Origin: Delphinapterus leucas
Lineage: Eukaryota > Chordata > Mammalia > Artiodactyla > Monodontidae
DNA length: 64,000 nucleotides
Direction: 5' to 3'
NCBI RefSeq assembly: GCF_002288925.2
Contig: NW_022098049.1
Coordinates: 1,003,409-1,067,408 of the forward strand
Positions 37,700-49,565 of the stretch are shown here, in pieces. Positions within the stretch are counted from its first letter, which is position 1; the number at the start of each line of letters is the position of its first letter. A program made the position numbers and the translations under genes. Below the pieces are notes generated by a model. That model saw only the letters and a program-made list of their open reading frames with translations, searched no databases and had not been told where the DNA came from.

Positions 37700-40600
37700 T
37701 TACACAAAATAATTTCCAGACCTCCTCCATATTATACTGATTGTGGCTGCTTCTATTCATTGAGAACATGAGTATTGAGAAAATAAAAATGAAAACTATA
37801 ATGTAATCTGTAGTGAATCTACATTAATCCCAGGAACATCTATACACATTTGAAAAACAGTAAAATAGATCTGTGTGTGCAACATAGCTCATGGATCATG
37901 CTTAGTGCACTTACGTGGTAAGTCTGTGTCCACTCCCTACCACTACACTCCTCTACAGCCCAAATTAAAGAATCTTTCTATCGTAGAGCTACGATTTCTT
38001 AACATGTTATCATAATTTCTACCCAGCTAAGCTATAATCTTTCAATTCCTCTCTAACCCCATTCACTTTCCATAATATGTAATCTCTAGCTGGTTATGCA
38101 TCACTGATTTGCCTTTTTTTTCCCTCCTTCTAAGACTCCACCAAATTTGTGCTTAATGGAACTCATTGCATTGTAGATTTATCATGTGTTTATTTCTCTT
38201 TCTCTCTTTATAATACACTAGTGCAGGACTGTGGCTTTTATAATTTCAAATATTATTCCACCATCACATCCTGACACATTTAGAACTTGGTCTACATGGT
38301 ACATTTAGTACATGGTCCAGATTTCCCACACAGGAATTCTCATACTTAAACATACAGCCTGTGAAAAAAAATCAGTCAAGCAAGTATTAGGAAGAGTAAT
38401 TAAGTTCCTTACCCATAGAAGCTGTGTATGTAAACATATATAGATAATGTATGTTTATTTTTTTAAAGAGTAATTTAAATGTTTTCAGTTTTATTTTCTA
38501 ATTTGGGTCATTTCTAATGCTCACCTGGACCATTTGTTTCTTTCAGGTGCTAGAGAAATAACTAACATTTAATTTTATGACTAAAACACACATTTGGTGA
38601 CATATGAAAATGTCATCAAGTGGCAATTTGGATCTGTTTACCAATACGTGTCCAATATCACTTGTTATGGGACTAATGACAATTTTGCCTTTTGCCAAAA
38701 TTGGGCGTATGCCCTGATCTCAATTGTAGTTGGAAGCAAAAGACTGCAGAAAAATAAAAGTGTCTCTGATGAGACTCAGAAATAATTTATTTCATGTATT
38801 TGAATAATTTTACAATTATAGTTGTTACTACTGTTTATTCTTATTACAAAATGACCACGTCCATTTGGCATGTTTGTACAACATAATTAATAGCACCTGA
38901 CCTAGAAGTTTTGTACAGCAGGGCCCTACGTGAATCCCAGCATCAGCCATACATGACATGAACTCAAAATATTGAATGTCCCCATGGAAAAAGCAGACAG
39001 AGACTGACAACACATTTGAAGCGTAATTCCCCTCTGGAGTTCACAGTGAGTCAACAGAGAAGTCATCAGAGGAATGACTATACTTTGAAATCACTGCAGT
39101 GGTTGGGGGATGCTTTCATCATTAAGTAAATTATAAGAAAACAATATATAGATTATACATTCTGAAGATCTTCTTTGAGCAAAGTACTGAGAGGAAATGA
39201 GAATACAACCATTCAAAATCCATGTGAGAAGCAGTCTCTGACCCCGTGGGAATTTCAATCTATGGGTAACTCAGTACCTTACCTACTATCTTCACTCACT
39301 CACTCCTCATCTATCCTTCAATATCTCTAATTCAGTTTTAGCCCCTATGTGATTGTAGACACTGCTACTTGTCTACTTTAATGTCTATTCTGCCCCTTTC
39401 CTCAGTATTACTAGAATTTTCATTTTTATCTGATTTACCAGGAAAAATAAAAAGATTATCTTTCTAGGAATGTTTGGGGACAGGAAAAAATTAAACATTC
39501 TTTTCAAGTTTATACATTTTCTTTCAAAAATGGCTAGCCAACCTGTAGGTAAGGTAGGTGATGGACTTTGTGGTTTGATATGAAGGACACCTCTGAAATG
39601 GTACCCTTACCTAAAATTCCCTTTGTGCTTTCTAGACATTCTTTTAAAGTGATTGAAATGTTACCATTATTGATACTTTCCGCTGACCACAAAATAAAAT
39701 GTGTACTCCTTGTCCAAATTCAAATAAATATGTGTTTATTCTTTTTAACTTTTACCAGAAATAACATACAATATCTTATCAAAATAATGGGAAAAAAACA
39801 AATTTTATTAGTGGAATGGAAGAAAATTAAAGATATTCTGACTGTTTCTAACTCAATTGAACAAGATCAATGTTTAACAAAATAAGATCAAAACAGTTTA
39901 TAACTGTCTTCCTGAATTAGAAATATAATGTCTTGGCTTGTTTATGCACTATGGAAAGAGTTTAAAATTGCAATTAAATAATATTCCTTTCAAAAATTAA
40001 AAAAATCTTTCTTTGCCTAAGCTTTGGGAAATGGAGGTGTTAACCGCAATGATGGGGAAGAATCCATAGGGGTCTCAAAAGAAACAAACAATACCTTAGC
40101 CTGAGAACCCAGAATCCTAGGAAGGAATGGTTACTGAGGAATCTACTTTCAGTATAATCTTTTGGAACAAGAGGATAAGTCTTTTGGAACAAGAGTGGTA
40201 GAATGAAAGTCCTTCCTATTCAGAGGCAGGATTTCTTTTTATCACATATATTTAAAGAAAGGATTAGCGAAGATGTATTGTGCTGATAATTTTAGGGGCT
40301 AAAGAATATATTCATGAATTTAATAATATCCATGGAAGTGGGGGGTAAGACTGGCCTTGAAAACATAAGTGATGAGTAAAAACATAATACATCATCATGA
40401 ACTAAGTGGACTGCTTTCAGGCACATACAAGATGGAATCAAGCCAGGCACCTGTCCTCACAGATTTAGGCTTAACTCAGGGTATATATATTTTTTCCAGT
40501 TAATCCATCTCTTTCATGCTCTTTCAGAGTTTCCAACAGGCATATCCAAACTTTAGTGCTCTTCACTAAGACACACTTCACCCTCAATAATATTAACATT

Positions 40601-41305
40601 CATATTTTTCTCCGACAGAAAATGGTCATTTGCAAATCACAGAATCTAGAGTGGGAACGAGCTTACAGCACATTTAAAGTGTTTCTGAATTTGAAGTCTG
40701 TAAAAACAATTAACATGTGCTCCTTTGGGAGTCTGATGAAAACTATGGACCCTCTTGTTCTGAAAAATACATGTATCTGTGTGCACATATGCACAAACAT
40801 ACAGATACATACCCATTTGATACAACTGTTCTGTTCACAAATTGCCTGAAACCCTTCTACAGACCCCTTGGATTACCAGATTCTCAGAGAACAATTCTAA
40901 TTGTAGGGAGTTTACAGCCTCTCAAAGTCTTCCTCTACTGCTTTATGCCTGGATAGTCTCAAACAAGCTGCTCTCCTTTATTTCTGCAATTTGAACTTAC
41001 ATTATTAAAATCTAAAATTGTCCTGTAGATTGAAGTTGATTTTTGCCTGCCTTTTGAAAACATAGTTTCCTCTCTCTTTTTCAACATTTTTAAGATTTTC
41101 TTTTGGATTTGGCAGCTATGGCATAGTAGTAACTGCTGTAATTGATAATTTTTTGGAACACAATTTTAGAGAAGAATCTGTCTATCATATTAAACTAGAG
41201 AAAGAACAAATTTGAAAATGAGAATCAGTTCATAACTTCTGGAGTTTGTTAATTGTAGGAAGTTTTATATTACAAAGGAATGATCATAAGACAGAGAACA
41301 GGAAA
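37700..41305. other. Long repeat-poor AT-rich interval
   Basis: About 3.6 kb with no recognisable gene, young SINE or L1. It contains a 22 bp tandem duplication of TCTTTTGGAACAAGAG at 40158-40201. Frames up to 105 codons (39568-39885) have no recognisable domain. Confidence 0.5.
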
Positions 41306-41321
41306 TCAAAGCCTTATTCTT

Positions 41322-42215
41322 TTTTAAGTTATTTTTTTATTGAAGTATAGTTGATTTACAATGTTGTGTTAATTTCTGCTGTACAGCAGAGTAATTCAGT
41401 TATACTTATAAATACATTCTTTTTCATATTCTTTTCCATTATGTTTTATCACAGGATATTGAATGTAGTTCCCTGTGCTATTCAGTAGGGCCTTGTTGTT
41501 TATCCATTCTAATATATAATAGTTTGCATCTGCCACTCCCAAACTCCCACTCCATCCATCTTCAAGCCCTCTCACCCTTGCAACCACAAGTCTGTTCTCT
41601 ATGTCTGTGAGTCTGTTTCTGTTTCGTAGATAAATTCATTTGTGTCATGTTTTAGATTCCACGTATAAGTGATATCATACAGTATTTGTCTTTCTCTTTC
41701 TGATTTACTTCACTTAGTATGATAATCTCTAGTTCTATCCATGTTGCTGTAAATGGCATTATTTCATTCTTTTTTATGGCTGAGTAGTATTCCATTGTCT
41801 ATACGTAGCACATCTTCTTTATCCATTCATCTGTCGTGGACATTTAGGTTCTTTCTATGTCTCAGCTATTGTGAATAGTGCTGCTATGAACATAGGGGTG
41901 AATGTCTCTTTTTGAATTATAGTTTTCTCCTGATATATGCCCAGGAGTGGGATTTCTGGGTCATATGGCAATTCTATTTTTAGTTTTTTGAGGAACCTCC
42001 ATATTGTCTTTCATAGTGGCTGTACCAACTTATATTCCAGTGTAGGAAGGTTCCTTTTTCTCTACATGCCCTCCAGAATTTATTATTTTAGACTTTTTAA
42101 ATTATGGCTCTTCTGACTGGTGTGAGGTGGTACCTCACTGTAGTTTTGATTTGCATTTCTCTAATAATTAGTGATGTTGAGCATCTTTCCATGTGCCTGT
42201 TGGCCATCTGTATGT
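41322..42215 (-). mobile_element. L1 3' fragment with perfect 16 bp TSD
   Basis: Reverse-complement L1 3' UTR plus the ORF2 C-terminus. It starts TTTATTGAAGTATAGTTGAT after a T-rich tail, includes TTTATGGCTGAGTAGTATTC, and is 5' truncated at about 42215. TSDs TCAAAGCCTTATTCTT are identical at 41306-41321 and 42216-42231. Confidence 0.95.
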
Positions 42216-42282
42216 TCAAAGCCTTATTCTTGATTATACTGTCACACCCTAGCCAAGTATGTCTAGAAGCCCTGGGTTTGAA

Positions 42283-42286
42283 ATAT

Positions 42287-42333
<47 letters not shown>

Positions 42334-42361
42334 CTCTCTCTTTCTCTCTCTCTTTCTTCCT
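42283..42361. repeat. (TTTC)n microsatellite
   Basis: About 11 TTTC units pass into CT-rich imperfect repeat. Long Phe/Leu/Ser or Arg/Glu/Lys frames across it are compositional. Confidence 0.95.
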
Positions 42362-42659
42362 TTGTCCAGTCTGTGGTAGCAGCCTTAAATATAATATTAT
42401 ACAGAAGCCCAAGATATGAGGTGAAAGTGCATTTTATTAGTATAACTTTATTTTGCATATACTGAATCAATCACTATTTTAGAACATTAATTTCATGAAA
42501 ATAAATATTTGAAGTATTGAATTATGGAATATATTGTATTTTTATTCACTCTTAGAAGCAATGTCCTTTGAATAAAAGATTTAGCAGAAACTCTGAAGCA
42601 CTTGGTGAGCCCATAAAGAGGAATGTTCACTCTGTCAAACTGTTTGTGTTATAGTAAGA

Positions 42660-42850
42660 AGGTGACTATTAAATCAAATAGATCTGAATGTCAAATGTGG
42701 CTCTGCCACTTGTAAGTCACGCGAACTTGGACAAGTTATTTAAATTTCTTATTTTTTAATTTTGTGTCTTTGAAATGAAAAAAAATAATACTACCTTTAA
42801 GAGTGATGTGAAAGTTAAACAAATGTTAAAAGTAAGCAGCTTAACCTTTA
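42660..42850 (+). repeat. MIR SINE
   Basis: GGCTCTGCCACTTGTAAGTC then CTTGGACAAGTTATTTAAAT follows the MIR consensus closely (GGCTCTGCCACTTACTAGCTGTGTGACCTTGGGCAAGTTACTTAA). Confidence 0.75.
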
Positions 42851-44739
42851 ACGCCTAATAGAAAAGCAAAAATTAACATTTCCTTTTTTCTCTGAAAGTC
42901 CCTCATATTCCTTGGGTTTAAATTTCACAATATGTGAAATGAATGTGATATACTAGACTTATTCAACCTAACAAGCTCAGAATTCTACAACTAGTTGACT
43001 CAACAGCTAATGTGGACTTTTCTACCTGCCTTGTATTACTCACATGTGTGCTACTTCCATTGGCATACGAATATCACTTAGAGACGTAGAACAAATCAGG
43101 TTCCCATGCATTTTATCAGTGTCTGTAAGTGGCAGGAAGAACTGCAGAGATTGATACTAAAAACTGGACAAAGCTTAGGTTTCTTTAAATATCTCTGTAA
43201 AGGAAGAGGTCATTGCAGAATCAGCATGCAGCACATCTCTCCATCATTATTTCAACAACATTATGGTAACACATAGCATTACTTACTACTGGGACTCAGT
43301 TCCCTTTGGTTAGAATGTGTTCTTGGGCTAATTTTTCTTATGCTGAAAATTAATTTTGAGCACCAACCTTTGTCAACCATGATTCAGATATCAGCCTGCC
43401 CTTTAGAGATTTTATAAAGAGTAGTTGCCCAATAGTAGAAACTAAAGAGGAGATCATTCAGCTCTGTCTAAGATATGGTAGAAATTCCTGTGGTTTCAGA
43501 CCTCTGTGGCCTGAAAACGAGGCTTTTATGTGGGCTTAGCATTCCCTTGGACTGCTGATTCTTTTGGGAATTCTATATGATTCACTGCCCTGATAGGACA
43601 TTTCAAGCACTTACCAAAGAGTTGGTACATAATCATAAAATGAATTTAAGTGTCATTATTTCTCCTTACCTCTGCTCAATTTCAAGATGAGGAAGACTTA
43701 ATGGGAATACAGCATAGAATGGGAGAGGAGCAGTTATCAACACCCTAAACTTCATTGGAATAGAGGTCACTTATAACCCAGAATCAAGTTGTCATTAGCA
43801 GAATTACTCTGTATTTTAGGCTAAGTATGGAAGATGAGAAAATATGCACCACCAAAATCAGGCCCAAGAAATTCTTGACATCCTAGGTGAAGCAGAGATA
43901 GAGGATGAGAGTGAGAGAAAGGGGGGTGGTGGTGGAAATTAACAGTAGAAACTTAGTATTGCATGGCCTTGGGAAAGTCAACCTCTTGAAATACAAATTA
44001 ATATTTATTGATTTATTTATAATCTATTAAGTAAGTAAATTTGCAACATAACCTGTGAGTTCTGTTTCTGTTTTCTCATTCTTCTCAGCTTCACCCTGTT
44101 TTAAGGCTCTACTCTGCTGATTATTTAGAAATTATTTCTTTCTTCTAGCTAAAAATTATTCTCTTTTATGTTTTGTGTCTATGAGGAGCAACATGGACAA
44201 TGCATTACACTAGAAAGAAAGGTAGATTTGTAATCAAGAGATATTATTTTCTCTCCTCCAGCTTGGCCATCAGCATGCACATTGTATAGTCTGGTGGGTT
44301 CTAGTTTTCCCACATGAGGAAAATGTTCAACCCTCCAAAAGCTAACTCATCAAAGCATCATTTTGCTGAAAATCTAACTTGATGGATGTAGTAATCTACA
44401 TTCATACATAAAATCTTCTTTGATGATGATTTGTATTTTCATAGATATAAAATTTTATTATCTAAAAATGTTCTTGAATATATTGAATCAATATCAGCTT
44501 ATAAAAAACATTTTTTAAGGGCTGTTCAATTTGTCAAACCTGAAGATTACTGAATGACTTAGTTTTTCTCTTCAATTTTATTTTCTTATTATTATAACTG
44601 AAATTTCATTTCATACGTGATGCCATTTTATATTGATTTTTAAAAAATCTTTTTAAAGTTGTTTACAGTTTTCCCAACACTTTAGCATTTTTTAAGATTC
44701 TTTCCAAATTTTGCTGATTTAAAATTTTTCCATATTTTC
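42851..44739. other. Unique non-coding stretch
   Basis: No gene recognised over about 1.9 kb. Short G-rich GGGGGGTGGTGGTGG at 43921-43935. Confidence 0.5.
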
Positions 44740-45130
44740 CTCTTTACTTACAGAAAAAACTTGTTCATTTTAACTAAAAATATAAAGCTTACAAGGTTTA
44801 ATGTTAATCTGGATGGTTTTAACTGTGTTTTAAGATTTTTGCAAAGGGTCATTAGGCTGGTTTTTATTTTGCTGTCACAACAGCTAATTAAGAACACTTT
44901 TCTGCCCAGCTCTCTATTGATGGATCTTGAAAACTGGTGCAGAGCGAGGGGCCCCTCTGCTGGAGAAAAGACAGACAAGAGATTCAATGAAAAACACTGT
45001 CTGTCTGGCTTTTCAATCCCTGAGAAGCTTTGGTACAGAGAAGGAAGGGAGGCTGGTGGCAGGAGGAAGATTCAAGGCATTTATATCCTCAGATAAAAGC
45101 CCCACACCGCTCACTTTAGCCTTGCCAATC
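44740..45130. other. Unique block with conserved-element appearance
   Basis: The block is free of recognisable repeats, has balanced composition and contains homeodomain-type TAATTA (44884-44889). It then becomes more GC-rich, with GAGCGAGGGGCCCCTCTGC at 44943-44961. Frames on both strands (up to 111 codons) lack any domain. This is only a guess at a conserved non-coding element and no comparison was possible. Confidence 0.25.
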
Positions 45131-45633
45131 TATCTTACCTGAATTGACTTTAGAATCAGACTAAAGTATACATTTGAGTAAACTTGAATTAAATGAACTG
45201 ATTGGCTAAATGATCCTTTGGGCAATGGACCTCTCAGCAAATCAGTCTCAGAATATTAATTTTGGTCACAAAATAAATAGTTCTCTAATACTTAAAATTT
45301 TTATGACTGAAATCAGCATCCCTCTAAGAATATATTTTATGTTTTCTAAAGTAGTACTTTCATGACCTTTTCTCATTAATTTATTTATGCATTCAGCAAA
45401 AAGTTCCTGAGTACCTATCATGTGCCAGCTATTATTTTGGGTGCTGGAATGCATTTTGTTAAGATATTTACAAAAGCATTTTAATATTGCAGGTAACAAG
45501 GCAGAAATCAGCATAAAGTACAGAAAAAGAAAAAAAAGATGGTATTAGTCATATCCACTGTCTCAATAGAAGTGGGAATTGTAGGAGGTATGATAATGTC
45601 TGGAAAAAGTTTCACAGAAGAGACGCCTTTTGA

Positions 45634-45660
45634 CATTATTATTATTATTATTATTATTTT
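45634..45660. repeat. (ATT)n microsatellite
   Basis: Eight ATT units. Confidence 0.9.
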
Positions 45661-47799
45661 TGCCAGTTGAAGTTGGAAAAGCAGATTCAAGAGGAAAGGG
45701 CACAAAGGATAAGGAAATACACAATATGTAGTTGGTATTATCAAGGGGCAGAGTGCAAGGATGATGTGAGAAAATAGACTAGAGAGGAAGGCAGTAGCCC
45801 AATTACGAAGAATCATGAGTAGCTATGCAGGGGTTTAGGTGGGAGAAGTCTAATAAAAAATTTTGACCATAGGAATGCAATATTTTCAGAACTGTGGTAG
45901 AATATTGGAGTGCACTAGGGTAAGATTTTTGGCAGGGACCAGTAAAAGTAGTATTGTGTTAGATCATCATGACCTAATGGGGTCACCCCTGATGAGCCTA
46001 GGGATGAACTTGATAGTCATCAGGGATGAACTAATGCAATAGCTTTCATGTTGCCATGTGCAAACTGATGAGAGAGATATTTAGGAGGTGTTCAAAGATG
46101 ACACTTGGTTTATAACATGGTCCAACATCACAAGGAAAGGAAAATAAAAACAGTAGCAAGTTTTATGGGGAAGAAACCCTTTCTAACTTGGTTATGTTGG
46201 TTATAAAGGTCTGGGATATACTGACAAAGTCTATGTACTATTCATTGGGTACTGACCTAGTTATAGAATTGTCTCAGACTTTCAGCATTCAGCTGTGATT
46301 ATTGAACACCATCACATTCTTTGAAGATATAGACTTTCAGGTAAGTGTCTGCATTACATACTTTTACTGCTTATTTTTATTCATGTCTCTTGTATATTCT
46401 TGATAAGAAGGAAAAGAGAGGCAGATCCTAGCTAGAAGATAAATCCTCCCAGTATTAGAAATCTTGTATTATGCTAACAGAGGGGAAGAAGATTAGGTGT
46501 TCAACTCAGTAGCCTATGAACCCCCTAGGCTAATAGAATAATTACTTCTGGTCAAAAGAGAATCTTCACTTCCAAGCAGATCCCAAGATATTCCAACAGA
46601 TGAAACCAGTGAGTTGAGCAGGGTTGACCTTTTCCTCAAAAAAAACTGTTTGTATTCATGGTTTTTGTCAGTCACCACCAGATGTGTCTAGTTGAATCTC
46701 TCTCCACCCCATTCTTAACACCATTACTTCTACACACATTCCTATGTCATTAAAACCAGTCATTTTACTATTTTTAGAGTTCTACTAATTTAGTCAGTAG
46801 TCTCATGACCTTCTGCAGGGAGATTAATAAACTAGTGAGAGCAAAGTGTACTAGTTAGTGTACAGAATATGATGATATAAAACAAAAAGTCACTAAAATA
46901 ATTACTCACACAAGATAGAGGTTTTATCTAACACTCTTCTAACAGCCCCAGATTGGCAGGGACCCATGGTGGGCAGGCAACTCTGCCCTATAAGTGTATC
47001 CAGGGTTCCAAGTTAATTCTATCTATGTTGCTCCATCACTCTTTGGGATTTTGACCTTGTCTTCATAATTGAATCCACCACCTTATCACCTCATGTTAAT
47101 GTTCCAGTATTATGGAATTAAGTTATTAAAAATGAGAGAGGAAAAGGAGGTACCAGAGGAAATGAGCAAGGATTATATTTCCGAGAATGTGTAAGTAGAA
47201 CTATCTAGTGGTCAGTATTTCACATTTAAAAAAATGCGTATCTAATATCTTTTTTAATATTACTTGAATTTCAAAATAAATAAATTATCATACAAAAACT
47301 TGAAGAGAGAATATAAGATGATTACGTGGACCAAGCATGTGTAGAGAGAACTGGGGATTGAATTAAGTAAAATGAAAAAGCTGAATTAAATATATCAAGA
47401 CCTGGTGGCTTTATATTTATTGCATGTAGAATCTTGCTAGTTTTTACTGCATTCTTGACTTATTCTGTTGGAGTTAAATTTTATTTTGAAGACAGGTTTT
47501 GGAGAAGTTTTCTGATAAACTTGGTCCTTTCCTCATATCTAACTGAGGAAGAAATGATATTGCATCAGAAATGCCCCAGTCATTCTTCTTTTCTGGATCA
47601 TGGCTACCCTGTAAAGAGTGAGTTAAAGTAGTTAATACAGGGTTAACTTTTCAAAGGTCTAACTTGAAAGCCAAGGAAAGAGATAATAGAATAGGAGGAG
47701 AGAGGCATAACAACTCAAGAGAGATTGTTTTTAAAATTATTTTTACTTTAGAACAAGAGCATGTTTATTCCCTAAAAGAAAAGAACCAATAGAGGAGAG
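45661..47799. other. Mostly unique stretch, no gene
   Basis: Old interspersed repeat sequence may lie at about 45660-45960 (GCAGGGGTTTAGGTGGGAGA context). The remainder is unassigned. Confidence 0.4.
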
Positions 47800-47895
47800 A
47801 TTGAAAATACAAAAAAAAAAAAAGAGAGAAATGAAGCAAGAGGAAGAAAGAGAGAAGGGGAAGAGAGAAGGAAGAAGGGAGAGAGAACAAGGGAA
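47800..47895. repeat. Polypurine tract
   Basis: Nearly uninterrupted A/G on the plus strand (AAAGAGAGAAATGAAG and similar). Candidate for triplex-prone DNA. Confidence 0.85.
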
Positions 47896-47977
47896 AACTC
47901 AGTGTTCAGAAGGGAATGCTTGGAGTGTTGAGGTAAAAAGGATAGATGAGAGGAAAGGTTTATCAGTTAAAGAAAAG

Positions 47978-48110
47978 CAGGGAATCCCCTGGCGATCCAG
48001 TGGTTAAGGCTCAGCCCTTTCACTGCAGACGACCTGGGTTGGATCCCTGATCGGGGAACTAAGATCCCACAAGCCGTGAAGTGCAGCGCAGCAAAAAAAA
48101 AAAAAGTTTA
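47978..48110 (+). mobile_element. tRNA-derived SINE directly upstream of L1
   Basis: Begins GGGAATCCCCTGGCGATCCA. The B-box region is GGGTTGGATCCCTGATCGGG, followed by AACTAAGATCCCACAAGCC and an A tail at 48092-48104. Same family as 24905-25054. No clean TSD of its own. The L1 begins about 20 bp further on. Confidence 0.88.
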
Positions 48111-48616
48111 AAAAAACATAAAAGGGGAGAAGATGGTGGAAGAGTAAGATGCGGAGATCATCTTTCTCCCCACAGATAAACCAGAAATACATCTACACAT
48201 GGAACAACTCCTACAGAACACCTACTGAACGCTGGCAGAAGACCTCAGACCTCCCAAAAGGCAAGAAACTCCCCACATACCTGGGTAGGACAAAAGAAAA
48301 AAGACAAAATGATAGGGACGGGACTTGCACCAGTGGGAGGGATCTGTGAAGGAGGAAAGGTTTCCACACACTAGAAGCCCCTTTGTGGGTGGAGACTGAG
48401 GGTGGCGGAGGGGGGAAGCTTAGGAGCCGCGGAGGAGAGCACAGCCACAGGGGTGCGGAGGGCAAAGCGGATAGATTCCCACACAGAGGATCGGTGTGGA
48501 AACCTATACAACCCACTGAACCAACCTTAGCCACTGGGGACAGACACCAAAAACAACGGGAACTACGAACTTGCAGCCTGCGAAAAGGAGACCCCAAACA
48601 CAGTAAGTGAAACCAA

Positions 48617-49507
48617 ATGAGAAGACAGAGAAAGACACAGCAGATGAAGGAGCAAGGCAAAACCCCACCAGACCTAACAAATGAAAAAGAAATAGGCAGT
48701 CTACCGGAAAAAGAACTCAGAATAATGATAGTAAAGATGATCCAAAATCTTGGAAATAGAATAGAGAATATGAAAGAAACATTTAACAAGGACCTAGAAG
48801 AACTAAAGACAAAACAAGCAATGATGAACAACACAATAAATGAAATTAAAAATACTCTAGAAGGGATCAATAGCAGAATAACTGAGGCAGAAGAACGGAT
48901 AAGTGAACTGGAAGAAAAAATAGTGGAAATAACTACTGCAGAGAAGAATAAAGAAAAAAGAATGAAAAGAACTGAGGACAGTCTCAGAGACCTCTGGGAC
49001 AACATTAAATGCACCAACATTTGAATTATAGGGATCCCAGAAGAAGAGAAAAAGAAAGGGACTAAGAAAATATTTGAAAAGATTATAGTTGAAAATTTCC
49101 CTAATATGGGAAAGGAAACAGTTAATCAATTCCAGGAACCACAGAGAGTCCCATACAGGATAAATCTAAGGAGAAACATGCCAAGACACATATTAATCAA
49201 ACTTTCAAAAATTAAATACAAAGAAAACATATTAAAAGCAGCAAGGGAAAAACAACAAATAACACACAAGGGAATCCCCATAAGGTTAACAGCTGAACTT
49301 TCAGCAGAAATGCTGCAAGCCAGAAGGGAGTGGCAGGACATATTTAAAGTGATGAAAGAGAAAAACCTACAACCAAGATTACTCTACCCAGCAAGGATCT
49401 CATTCAGATTTGATGGAGAAATTAAAACCTTTACAGACAAGCAAAAGCTGAGAGAGTTCAGCACCACCAAACCAGCTTTACAACAAATGCTAAAGGAAGC
49501 TCTCTAG
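48617..49507 (+). pseudogene. L1 ORF1, one in-frame stop
   Basis: ORF1p is the L1 RNA-binding chaperone that trimerises on L1 RNA in the cytoplasmic RNP. The frame runs 296 codons from ATG at 48617 to TAG at 49505, which is about the usual length. The only break visible is TGA at 49022-49024 (codon 136), in a position where CGA would be expected, consistent with CpG decay. The N-terminal half is Lys/Glu-rich heptad-like coiled coil (residues around 35-125, for example NRIENMKETFNKDLEEL). After the stop comes the RRM-like and C-terminal region (RRNMPRHILIKLSKI). The 269-codon frame on the opposite strand is a shadow. As it stands it would yield a truncated coiled-coil fragment. Confidence 0.93.
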
Positions 49508-49565
49508 GCAAGAAACACAAGAGAAGGAAAAGACCTACAATAACAAACCCAAAGCAATTAAGAAA

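Noticed and set aside
42104..42470. Frames rich in Phe/Leu/Ser or Arg/Glu/Lys
   Set aside because: Produced by the (TTTC)n microsatellite.
48211..49020. 269-codon open frame on the minus strand
   Set aside because: It lies exactly antisense to the L1 5' region and ORF1 coiled coil. The Ser/Phe/Leu/Ile composition is what the complement of Lys/Glu-rich code gives.
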